NCBI GenBank assembly: GCA_945947045.1
Contig: CAMEXG010000002.1
Location: 1 to 42,235 of the forward strand
From: an uncultured Spirochaetales bacterium
GTDB lineage: Bacteria; Spirochaetota; Spirochaetia; Sphaerochaetales; Sphaerochaetaceae
Direction of reading: 5' to 3'
DNA length: 42,235 bases
The notes beneath the pieces are model-generated. The model did no database searches. It was not told where the DNA came from and saw nothing but the letters and a program-made list of their open reading frames with translations. The translations under genes were made by a program, and so were the position numbers. Position 1 is the first letter of the stretch. Each line of letters starts with the position of its first letter. Shown here piece after piece: positions 31,231-38,813 of the stretch.

Positions 31231-32262
31231 ATGAAAAAATACATCGCTATACTTCTTATGGTCTCTCTCATCCTCGTCTCCGTCTTTGCCAATGGCAGTA
31301 AGGAAGAATCAAGTGTAAAAACATACAAAGTAGGAATCTGTAACTTTGTAGATGATGCTTCCTTAAATCAGATTTGTGAAAACATACAGTCCCAGCTTTC
31401 TGAAATCGAAAGCGAGAAGGGTGTAAAGTTCGATATTAAATATGACAACTGTAACGCAGATGCAAATGTTCTTGCCCAGATAATAGCTAACTTCATCGCA
31501 GATGACGTGGATCTTATGGTTGGTGTTGCAACTCCTGTGGCCATGGCTATGCAGGCTGCTACAGAAGACAATAATATACCTGTAGTATTTGCAGCCGTTT
31601 CCGACCCACTTGCTGCCGGAATTGTATCATCACTCTCCGCTCCTGGAGCAAACCTTACAGGAACAAGTGACTTCTTGGATACTACTGCTGTCATGAACTT
31701 GATCTTTGCCCTTAATCCTGAAACAGATAAGGTGGGTTTACTGTATGATGCAGGACAAGATTCTTCCACAACTGCCATCAAGACAGCAAAAGAGTATCTG
31801 GAAAAGAAGGGTATTGCATATGCAGAGAGAATGGGAACGACAGTTGATGAAGTAATTCTTGCTTCAAAAGCTTTAGTTGCAGACAAGGTCGATGTAGTCT
31901 TTACTCCTAGTGACAACACTATCATGACGGCAGAGCTTTCAATCTATGAAATTTTCAATGCTGCAGGTATCCCTCAGTTCACAGGAGCAGACTCATTCGC
32001 TCTCAATGGAGCTTTCCTTGGATATGGTGTAGACTATGCTAACCTTGGAAGAGAAACAGGTAAGATGGTTGCTGAGATCCTTATTGATGGAAAAGATCCT
32101 GCTTCTACTCCTGTCCGCACTTTCGACAATGGTACAGCTACTATTAATACTGAAACAGCAGCAGAGCTTGGATATGATTTTGATAATCTCTCATCTATTT
32201 TCGCTCCATACTGCACAAAGGTTGCTGCAATTACAACAGCTGAAAGCTTCAGCGATCTATAA
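31231..32262 (+). CDS. TrpX-like ABC importer substrate-binding protein (cassette 2)
   Basis: This is a 343-residue periplasmic binding protein of the PF04392/COG2984 family. The signal peptide ends SVFA-NGSKEE. Typical segments are VGICNFVDDASLNQICENI, IPVVFAAVSDPLAAGIV and KVGLLYDAGQDSSTTAIKTA. It is more like canonical family members (IPVVFAAVSDP motif) than its paralogue at 11806, which has IPVLGTSITD at that site, so ligand specificity probably differs. AAGGA lies 9 bases upstream. It follows mtaD in the same direction but has its own promoter. Confidence 0.88.
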   Translation: MKKYIAILLMVSLILVSVFANGSKEESSVKTYKVGICNFVDDASLNQICENIQSQLSEIESEKGVKFDIKYDNCNADANVLAQIIANFIADDVDLMVGVATPVAMAMQAATEDNNIPVVFAAVSDPLAAGIVSSLSAPGANLTGTSDFLDTTAVMNLIFALNPETDKVGLLYDAGQDSSTTAIKTAKEYLEKKGIAYAERMGTTVDEVILASKALVADKVDVVFTPSDNTIMTAELSIYEIFNAAGIPQFTGADSFALNGAFLGYGVDYANLGRETGKMVAEILIDGKDPASTPVRTFDNGTATINTETAAELGYDFDNLSSIFAPYCTKVAAITTAESFSDL

Positions 32263-32271
32263 GGATATAAA

Positions 32272-33201
32272 ATGCTGGAAACAATAATTGGACTTGGAAC
32301 AACCGCCCTTGAATTGGGTCTGATAAGTTCCCTTACCGTATTGGCTCTCTTCTTGAGTTACTCCATGCTCAATGTATGTGACCTCTCTACTGACGGCTGC
32401 TTCACTTTGGGAGCAGTCGTTGGTGCTGTTACAGCTCTCTCAGGGCATCCCCTTCTGTCTATTCCTGCTGCCATGGGTGCAGGAGTATTATCGGGGTTGA
32501 TAACATCTCTGTTGCAGACAAAGATGGGAATCGACAGTCTTTTGGCTGGAATAATCGTAAATACAGGGCTTTATTCAATAAACATCGCCATAATGGGTGG
32601 TTCTTCTCTATTGAATATGAATAAGACCACTACAATCTTTACAATGATGAAGAGCCTTGTTTCTTCCACATTCCTCGCTCAATCTTATAAGCTTGTGACT
32701 GCTTTGATCTTTGTAGCCTTGGTTGTTCTTTTCCTTTCATTTTTCTTAAAAACAAGATTGGGTCTGTCTTTGAGAGCGACTGGCGACAACCCGGATATGG
32801 TGAAGTCTTCATCAATAAATCCAGCCTTCACTACTATTATCGGGCTATGTATCTCTTCATCTTTTACAGCTCTTTCAGGATGTTTGTTGGCCCAGAGCCA
32901 AAAGTCTGTAAACGTAACCATAGGATCGGGTATGGTTACAATAGCTTTGGCTTCTCTTCTAATTGGTAGAGCTTTTATGGGGAAGGGTGGAATAACAAAG
33001 AGAGCAATCGGCGTTGTAATCGGTGCCATAATTTTCCGTCTTGTTTATACAATAGCCCTTAGATTCAATCTCCCTGCCTACATGTTGAAGCTTATTTCAT
33101 CTGTAATAGTAATAATCGCAATTTCTTTCCCATATTTTAAAGGAAAGAAAGATGACTATATGAGAATCCATAGGGCTAAGAAGGAGGCTGGAAATGCTTG
33201 A
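32272..33201 (+). CDS. TrpY-like ABC importer permease (cassette 2)
   Basis: This is a 309-residue membrane permease of the COG4120 type, with about eight hydrophobic segments. SYSMLNVCDLSTDGCFTLGAVVG at the N-terminus and the ATPase-contact loop RATGDNPDMVKSSSIN parallel the cassette 1 permease (VADLTVDGS, RATGANKSMARAQGIN). AAGGA precedes the ATG. It overlaps the ATPase gene by 8 bp through the same AATGCTTGA junction as cassette 1. Confidence 0.88.
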   Translation: MLETIIGLGTTALELGLISSLTVLALFLSYSMLNVCDLSTDGCFTLGAVVGAVTALSGHPLLSIPAAMGAGVLSGLITSLLQTKMGIDSLLAGIIVNTGLYSINIAIMGGSSLLNMNKTTTIFTMMKSLVSSTFLAQSYKLVTALIFVALVVLFLSFFLKTRLGLSLRATGDNPDMVKSSSINPAFTTIIGLCISSSFTALSGCLLAQSQKSVNVTIGSGMVTIALASLLIGRAFMGKGGITKRAIGVVIGAIIFRLVYTIALRFNLPAYMLKLISSVIVIIAISFPYFKGKKDDYMRIHRAKKEAGNA

Positions 33202-33979
33202 AATCATCGGTGTCTCCAAAACATTTAACCCCAATACTGTTTTTGAGAAGAAAGCACTTGTGGATATTAACCTAAAGGTTGAAAACGGTGAGTTTATATC
33301 AATAATCGGAGCCAATGGTGCCGGTAAGTCTACCCTCTTCAATGCCATCTCCGGTTCTTTTTTGACTGATAAAGGCAAGATTGTTCTGGATGGAGAAGAT
33401 ATCACATTCCTTCCAGACCACAAAAGAGCAAGAATGATAGGACGTTTATTCCAGGATCCTATGAGGGGGACAGCTCCTGGTATGAGTATTGAAGAGAACC
33501 TGTTTCTTGCTTCCGGCAGGGGCGGTTGGCTTGGAGGCATCAACAAGAAGGATAGGGAGTTATTTAAAGAAAAGCTTTCCTCCCTTTCTATGGGATTGGA
33601 AGATAGGCTCTCTCAGCCTGTAGGCTTACTTAGCGGAGGTCAGCGACAGGCGTTGACGCTATTGATGGCCACATTCAATCCCCCTTCATTGCTGCTCCTT
33701 GACGAACATACGGCAGCTTTGGATCCCGCTACAGCAGAGAGAGTACTTTCTTTGACAGACAGAATCGTGAAAGAGAATAACCTTACTTGCCTTATGATTA
33801 CTCATAACATGCAGTCTGCGCTTGTGCAGGGTGATAGAACGCTGATGATGGATAAGGGCAGAATCATATATGATGTAAAGGGTGATGAGAGAAAGGGCCT
33901 TACTGTTTCCGATCTCTTGGAGAAATTTAAGGAGAACTCAGGAAAAGCCTTGGATAACGACAGAATGCTGATGATTTAG
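33194..33979 (+). CDS. TrpZ-like ABC importer ATPase (cassette 2)
   Basis: This is a 261-residue ABC ATPase, closely similar to the one at 13702. Motifs are Walker A GANGAGKST, GRLFQDPMRGTAP, signature LLSGGQRQALTLLMATF, Walker B and D-loop LLLDEHTAALDPATAE, and H-loop MITHNMQSAL. It completes the second cassette. Its stop codon is separated from the convergent vsr stop by a single base, with no visible terminator, so the two transcripts must overlap. Confidence 0.9.
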   Translation: MLEIIGVSKTFNPNTVFEKKALVDINLKVENGEFISIIGANGAGKSTLFNAISGSFLTDKGKIVLDGEDITFLPDHKRARMIGRLFQDPMRGTAPGMSIEENLFLASGRGGWLGGINKKDRELFKEKLSSLSMGLEDRLSQPVGLLSGGQRQALTLLMATFNPPSLLLLDEHTAALDPATAERVLSLTDRIVKENNLTCLMITHNMQSALVQGDRTLMMDKGRIIYDVKGDERKGLTVSDLLEKFKENSGKALDNDRMLMI

Positions 33980-33980
33980 C

Positions 33981-34403
33981 CTATTCTGTTTTTCCAGAGA
34001 CTATCTCAAGGTATATTTCATCTAGTCTTTCTTTGCGTCTCTCTTTCTTCCTTATTTCGCACTCCCAGACCACGATGACTCTCCATCCCATGTTTTCCAG
34101 AAGGATGATGTTGTCTCTGTCTCGGTTTATATTTCTTTCTATCTTATTCTTCCAAAACTCTGAATTTGATTTTGGAAGAATAAAACATCCTTGGTGACCA
34201 TGCCAAAAACACCCGTTTACAAATATGACGCACTTCCATCTCTTTAAAACAATATCCGGAGAACCAGGGAGTTTTTTTACGTTTATTCTATATCGCAGCC
34301 CCTTTGAAAACAAATAAGAACGCACTATCATCTCAGGCTTTGTATTCTTTCCTTTTATCGCCTGCATAGTGCGTCTTCGCTCTTCTTTGGTCAAAGTGTC
34401 CAT
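33981..34403 (-). CDS. vsr: very short patch repair endonuclease Vsr
   Basis: This is a 140-residue DNA mismatch endonuclease. It starts MDTLTKEERRRTMQAIKGKNTKPE and continues LPGSPDIVL (catalytic Asp), CVIFVNGCFWHGHQGC (zinc and catalytic histidines), EFWKNKIERNINRDRDN and GWRVIVVWECEI, all as in Vsr. It nicks 5' of T in T-G mismatches left by deamination of 5-methylcytosine. No cytosine-5 methyltransferase is encoded in the window. The track's 25 extra N-terminal residues lie in the CPBP gene and are dropped. It follows the CPBP gene by 2 bp and has no obvious ribosome site, suggesting coupling. Confidence 0.93.
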   Translation of the reverse strand: MDTLTKEERRRTMQAIKGKNTKPEMIVRSYLFSKGLRYRINVKKLPGSPDIVLKRWKCVIFVNGCFWHGHQGCFILPKSNSEFWKNKIERNINRDRDNIILLENMGWRVIVVWECEIRKKERRKERLDEIYLEIVSGKTE

Positions 34404-34405
34404 AG

Positions 34406-35092
34406 TTAGAAAATGAAGTATATTGAGAGGTCTATTATTGCATGGACGATAATAGGCAGCCACATTGCACCTGTCCACTTTTTCATGCCCATAAGGGCAA
34501 AATGGAAGATAGTGGACCAGATGATATCAGGAAGAATTGATGTGAGGGTACTGAGAGAGAGTCCATATTGGGCCAAAGGAAGGGCGCTCTGATATATTCC
34601 ATAGACCAGGGCAGGAATAACGGCCCTTATCCAAGAAGGGAAGGAGGAACGATCCATAAGTGTAGGAACCAGACCTCTATATAAGAATTCTTCGAAGAAA
34701 GAGATGAATACAAGATAGTATATCCATGCAAAGGCACCTCTTCTCGGATTCAAATCCAGCCTTGTAGAAAGAGGAAGCATCAATGCATATATCATGGTAA
34801 GAATTAGAGTCAGAAGATATCTGTCTGTCTTTATGTACATCATCTTGTCATCAAACTCACGCCTGTATCTGATGACTGTACCTATAAAGACAATGATCAT
34901 TGGAATCGCGATGACAAGGTTGAAGAAAAAGGCCGGGATAAACCCTATAGGCGATGTTATTCTTGGAAGAGTTCCGATTCTTTTGAAGTAAGAACTTAAA
35001 AAGTATGTCCATAAATACTGGACTCCAGCATATAGTATTCCTAATAAAGCGTAAATGTTCTTCTTTTTTTCCTGGATTGTATTATGTTCCAT
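34406..35092 (-). CDS. CPBP-family intramembrane metalloprotease
   Basis: This is a 228-residue membrane protein of the CAAX protease/bacteriocin-processing family (PF02517). The signature FFEEFLYRGLV supplies the EExxxR motif. The later histidine-containing segments IWSTIFHFALMG and LPIIVHAIIDL supply the metal or catalytic residues. Six or so membrane helices are present. Start is at MEHNTIQEKK (GGA upstream). The track's longer N-terminus extends into the divergent regulator region. Roles in this family include prenyl-protein processing and peptide export; the substrate is unknown. Confidence 0.85.
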   Translation of the reverse strand: MEHNTIQEKKKNIYALLGILYAGVQYLWTYFLSSYFKRIGTLPRITSPIGFIPAFFFNLVIAIPMIIVFIGTVIRYRREFDDKMMYIKTDRYLLTLILTMIYALMLPLSTRLDLNPRRGAFAWIYYLVFISFFEEFLYRGLVPTLMDRSSFPSWIRAVIPALVYGIYQSALPLAQYGLSLSTLTSILPDIIWSTIFHFALMGMKKWTGAMWLPIIVHAIIDLSIYFIF

Positions 35093-35184
35093 GTTCCAAT
35101 GATATGCTTTGGTTTTAATTAATGGAAGAGGAAAAAGATGACACATCATCTTCGGTGCAATATTGTAATAAAAGGGAGGAAGAA

Positions 35185-35478
35185 ATGAAACTAGATAATG
35201 AAAAGGGTGTCGTGGACTTCTTTGAAGCGGTTCTTAGTTTGAAAGACAGAGGTGAATGTGCAGCCTTTTTTTCCGATATCTGCACCATAAAAGAGTTATT
35301 GGACTTCGGACAGAGGATGGAAGTTGCGTCTTTATTGACCGAGGGCATGAATTATCAAGAGATATCGAAAGAGACGGGAGCGTCCAGTGCAACTATCTCC
35401 AGAGTAAACCGATGTTTGATGTATGGGGAGGGAGGTTACCGATTAGTCTTGGATAGAATAGACAAAGATAACAAATAG
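35185..35478 (+). CDS. YerC/YecD TrpR-family regulator
   Basis: This is a 97-residue DNA-binding protein. Signature segments are FFEAVLSLKDRGECAAFFSDICTIKEL, FGQRMEVASLLTEGMNYQEISKETGASSATISRVNRCLMYGEGGY; the second is the Trp-repressor-type helix-turn-helix. Length matches YerC proteins (about 100). The start is the ATG at 35185, preceded by GGGAGG; the track's 21 extra residues have no ribosome site. Its target is unknown. The family is suspected to control histidine or aromatic amino acid metabolism genes. A CAATATTG palindrome lies 20 bp upstream. Confidence 0.88.
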   Translation: MKLDNEKGVVDFFEAVLSLKDRGECAAFFSDICTIKELLDFGQRMEVASLLTEGMNYQEISKETGASSATISRVNRCLMYGEGGYRLVLDRIDKDNK

Positions 35479-35612
35479 TGTAGGATCTTTGAAAGAAAAG
35501 AGAGAATCAGTCAAGGCATTATATTGCTATTATGTAGTTTTATAGAGAGATTGTGACGATGGGTTTTCATCTTTTGGAAAGAGTGTATATTCCTTTTCTA
35601 GAGGTGAAAGAT

Positions 35613-36746
35613 ATGAAGAAAATAACTACTACACTTATGGTTTTGGCCCTTTCCGTATTCTTTGTATTACCGCTTTTTGCCAGCGGTGCAACAGAAAAGG
35701 GAACAAATTTTAAGGATTTGGATCTCAATACAGCTGCTGTCAAGGATATGGAGAACGCTTGGAATTACTCCGTTGAAAGCTATAGTAGTCAGAGAACAAG
35801 TCTAAGAACAGCAATGAATGAAGCTATAGAAAAGAGAGATGTAGAGGATTACCTTGAACTTAGATCACTATATAACTCTCTTGAATATCCAATGATCACA
35901 AAAGAGCAGACAGAGACTTTGACAGCGAGGATGTTGAATACAGAGTCTCAGAAGGAAAAAGATGCCATCGCTTCTTTCTTATATGAAAACTCAGCTTGGT
36001 ATCATCCGACTATCACCTTCCAGTATTCTGTAACAAATGGAAACTTCAGTAGATCTTACACTAGATCCTATTCCTCGGTTCCTGGAACAAAGGTGACAGT
36101 TCCGGAAGTAAAGGGGGAGGGAGTGTTTTTAGGTTGGAGCGCTGATGGTGAGAGTGTCGCCTACAAGAGTGGCGAAGAAATCACCATGCCTTATTCTGAC
36201 ACGGTTCTTTATGCTCTATTCTCAACAGGAATCACATTTAAGGATAGTGTAAGTGGAAATGATACATATGTAGAAGGAACAGAAGCTAGTGTTCCAGATG
36301 TTGTAGTGACAGAAGATTCCGGTCTGGTTTTCCTTGGTTGGTATGATCAGTATGGAAAGAAAATCGACGGCGATACTGTGACTGTAGAGAACGGCAGGAA
36401 CAAGGAGTATACAGCGCTATATAAAGGCGTTGAAATCGGAGAAGCATCTATCCGCTACTATGAGGATGGAAAGATTCCTTCTTCAACTCAAGTTGTTTTG
36501 TCATTCCCAATCAAAAACATAGGCAACACAGCTCTTAGAAACCTGAAAGTATCTCTCTCCGGGGAAGACGTAAAAGTTCTCTCTTCTTCTTTTGACGCCA
36601 CACTTATTGGAGACGAAAGTAGTTTGAACGCTTCATTCCTTGTATATGCAGATGGAGAGAAGGGTGAAGAGAAAGTATTTAAAGCTACCGTTGAGGACTC
36701 TTCAGGTAATGTCTGGACAGAAGATTTCACTTTTGTCATTCAATAA
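35613..36746 (+). CDS. exported protein with InlB/Listeria-Bacteroides repeats
   Basis: This is a 377-residue exported protein. The signal peptide ends LFA-SGATEK. Residues about 30-130 are helical and charged. Two InlB-type beta-grasp repeats follow, recognisable from GVFLGWSADG...TVLYALF and LVFLGWYDQYG...EYTALY. The C-terminus (NIGNTALRNLKVSLSGEDV) looks like a CARDB/Ig-type adhesion module. It is probably a periplasmic or surface protein involved in adhesion; the ligand is unknown. Start at MKKITTT, with GAGGTGA 7 bases upstream. The track's first 20 residues are dropped. Confidence 0.8.
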   Translation: MKKITTTLMVLALSVFFVLPLFASGATEKGTNFKDLDLNTAAVKDMENAWNYSVESYSSQRTSLRTAMNEAIEKRDVEDYLELRSLYNSLEYPMITKEQTETLTARMLNTESQKEKDAIASFLYENSAWYHPTITFQYSVTNGNFSRSYTRSYSSVPGTKVTVPEVKGEGVFLGWSADGESVAYKSGEEITMPYSDTVLYALFSTGITFKDSVSGNDTYVEGTEASVPDVVVTEDSGLVFLGWYDQYGKKIDGDTVTVENGRNKEYTALYKGVEIGEASIRYYEDGKIPSSTQVVLSFPIKNIGNTALRNLKVSLSGEDVKVLSSSFDATLIGDESSLNASFLVYADGEKGEEKVFKATVEDSSGNVWTEDFTFVIQ

Positions 36747-36765
36747 TAATTTCGATTGAATGGAA

Positions 36766-36804
36766 TCGGAGGAGGCAGGACGCCTTCTCCGATTTTCTAT
36801 TGAT
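36766..36804 (+). terminator. rho-independent terminator after the InlB-repeat gene
   Basis: AATCGGAGGAGGC and GCCTTCTCCGATT form a 13-bp stem (one wobble) with loop AGGAC, followed by TTCTATT. The gene's stop is 20 bp upstream. Confidence 0.88.
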
Positions 36805-36898
36805 AAAGCATATTTTTCCCAAAATAGTAGCACTTTACTATATCTACTACATCATAGTTATGGTCAACTGGTTTTATTAGATGGGAATAAATCCCTAA

Positions 36899-36927
36899 TT
36901 GTCACCTAAATAAAATTACATTATCGT
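36899..36927 (+). promoter_or_regulatory. candidate promoter of the acyl-CoA ligase gene
   Basis: TTGTCA (36899-36904), 17 bp and TATCGT (36922-36927) lie 32 bp before the ATG. The -35 is good and the -10 is moderate. Confidence 0.45.
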
Positions 36928-36959
36928 CTTAAGTGTCAGAAATACGACAGAGGGAATAA

Positions 36960-38747
36960 ATGTCAAATAAGAAGAACAAAAAACAGAAAGTACGGGTTAT
37001 TACTTCATCCTCTTGTAGAAAAATCAAGAGGAGTGACGGACTCAAGATGAAGTGGGTACAGGAATATACCTTTAGAGGATTCTTGGAAGCAATAACAAGC
37101 CGCTATGGTAATAGAAAGGCCTATTCTGTATTTGGTGACGATGAAGAGAAGTTTATTTCATACAATAGATTAAAGTGGAGCGCCGAGAGTATCGCAACTT
37201 ATCTTTTGGAGAAAGGATACTCCAAGGGTGATAGAGTGGCGGTGATAGGAGAATCTAGTCCATCTTGGATGATGATGTATCTCGGCATCACATATATCGG
37301 ATGTGTAGCTGTTCCAATTCTACCTGATTTTTCTCAAAGGGAAATGGAGCAGATTCTAAAAGATAGCGGGGTAAAGGGTGTTTGTGTCAACGTCAAGCAC
37401 TTTAAGAAGGTAGAAGAGTATGCTTCCATTAATAGTCTGATGGTAATACGTATGGAAGATCTTGTTCATGTTCCATCTATTCCTGAAGGCTTTTCTTTTG
37501 ACACCTCCCCTGGCATTTCTCTTAAAGAGCATAACCATAACCATACTCTTCTTAATTCTTCCGTACCTCGGGAAGATGATATGGCGTCACTTATCTTCAC
37601 AAGCGGAACCACTGGTTCCAGTAAGGGTGTGGTACTTACGCACAAGAACCTTCTTGTATGTGCAGATGAAAGCTCTGATACATACGTGAAGGTAAAGAAA
37701 GGTTTCAGAGTGCTTTCCATTCTCCCTATGAGCCATTGCTATGAGTTCACAATTACGCACTTGCTGTGTCTCATGCAGGGATCTGAGGTTGTTTTTCTGG
37801 GTAAACCGCCGGCAACGACAATTCTGATGAGAGCATTTAAGGAAGTAAGACCTCATGTAATTCTTACTGTCCCTCTCCTGATTGAGAAGATTTACAAGGC
37901 TGCAGTAGTGCCTACTCTACGTGACAATCCGAAGATTTCAAAGCTATATAAGAATCCTCTTACAAAGTGGATAGTGTTGAAGACAGTAAAGGCAAAGCTT
38001 ATTTCTACAATGGGTGGATGTATGAAGTTCTTCGGTATAGGTGGTGCTCCTTTGGACAGTACCGTCTGGGACTTCTTATATTCTTGTCATTTCCCATATG
38101 CCCTAGGTTATGGTTTGACGGAGACAAGCCCGTTAATTGCAGGTTGCGGACCAAAGCACAAGATGCATAAGAAGGGGTACATCGGAAAGCCTGTAAAACA
38201 TGATGATGTTATCCTCTTGGATAAAAATGAAGAGGGAGTGGGTGAGATTGCTGTAAAGGGTCCTAATGTCATGACAGGCTATTACAACAATGAAGAACTA
38301 AATAAGGAAGTATTCACCACGGAGGGTTATTTCAAGACAGGAGACTTGGGATATATCGATAAGCATGGCTACCTATCCATAAGGGGGAGAGTCAAGACTA
38401 TGATTTTGGGTCCTGCGGGAGAGAATATTTACCCTGAGTCAATCGAAAGTATTATTAATAACATGGAATTTGTCCAGGAGTCATTGGTAGTGCCAGGTGA
38501 CGGTGGTTTGGTCGCCCTCATCAAGGTGGATCTTGAAGCGATGCAGGAGAAGCTTAAGATAAGCGCCGAAGAAGTTAAGAACGAAGCTGAAAAGTACTTG
38601 GTGAAGCTAAAGAAGACTGTAAACGAACAGCTCTCTTCATTCTCCAAGATTTCTGATACGGAACTACAAGAGAGAGATTTTGAACGTACTCCTACGCAGA
38701 AGATCAAGAGATTCTTGTATTCAAAAAAGAAAAAAGAAGACAAGTAG
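36960..38747 (+). CDS. long-chain fatty acid-CoA ligase (AMP-forming)
   Basis: This is a 595-residue acyl-adenylate-forming enzyme. The P-loop-like motif is LIFTSGTTGSSKGVVLTH, the A5 region is YALGYGLTETSPLIAG, the A7/A8 region is FKTGDLGYIDKHGYLSIRGR, and the late Lys region is FERTPTQKIKR. The family converts fatty acids to acyl-CoA with ATP, at the cytoplasmic face of the membrane. A lysine-rich N-terminal extension of about 35 residues precedes the catalytic domain. GAGGG supports the start. Host-associated spirochaetes commonly scavenge fatty acids, which fits. The chain-length preference cannot be read. Confidence 0.9.
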   Translation: MSNKKNKKQKVRVITSSSCRKIKRSDGLKMKWVQEYTFRGFLEAITSRYGNRKAYSVFGDDEEKFISYNRLKWSAESIATYLLEKGYSKGDRVAVIGESSPSWMMMYLGITYIGCVAVPILPDFSQREMEQILKDSGVKGVCVNVKHFKKVEEYASINSLMVIRMEDLVHVPSIPEGFSFDTSPGISLKEHNHNHTLLNSSVPREDDMASLIFTSGTTGSSKGVVLTHKNLLVCADESSDTYVKVKKGFRVLSILPMSHCYEFTITHLLCLMQGSEVVFLGKPPATTILMRAFKEVRPHVILTVPLLIEKIYKAAVVPTLRDNPKISKLYKNPLTKWIVLKTVKAKLISTMGGCMKFFGIGGAPLDSTVWDFLYSCHFPYALGYGLTETSPLIAGCGPKHKMHKKGYIGKPVKHDDVILLDKNEEGVGEIAVKGPNVMTGYYNNEELNKEVFTTEGYFKTGDLGYIDKHGYLSIRGRVKTMILGPAGENIYPESIESIINNMEFVQESLVVPGDGGLVALIKVDLEAMQEKLKISAEEVKNEAEKYLVKLKKTVNEQLSSFSKISDTELQERDFERTPTQKIKRFLYSKKKKEDK

Positions 38748-38755
38748 TATAGATT

Positions 38756-38786
38756 GGCTGTCAATTGTGGCAGCCTCTTCTTTTTT
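38756..38786 (+). terminator. rho-independent terminator after the acyl-CoA ligase
   Basis: GGCTGTCA and TGGCAGCC pair over 8 bp (one wobble) around ATTG, followed by TCTTCTTTTTT. It separates the ligase from the downstream outer-membrane-protein gene, which must therefore have its own promoter or depend on read-through. Confidence 0.88.
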
Positions 38787-38813
38787 GCACTAATGAGGGG
38801 TAGAATTACAGAT

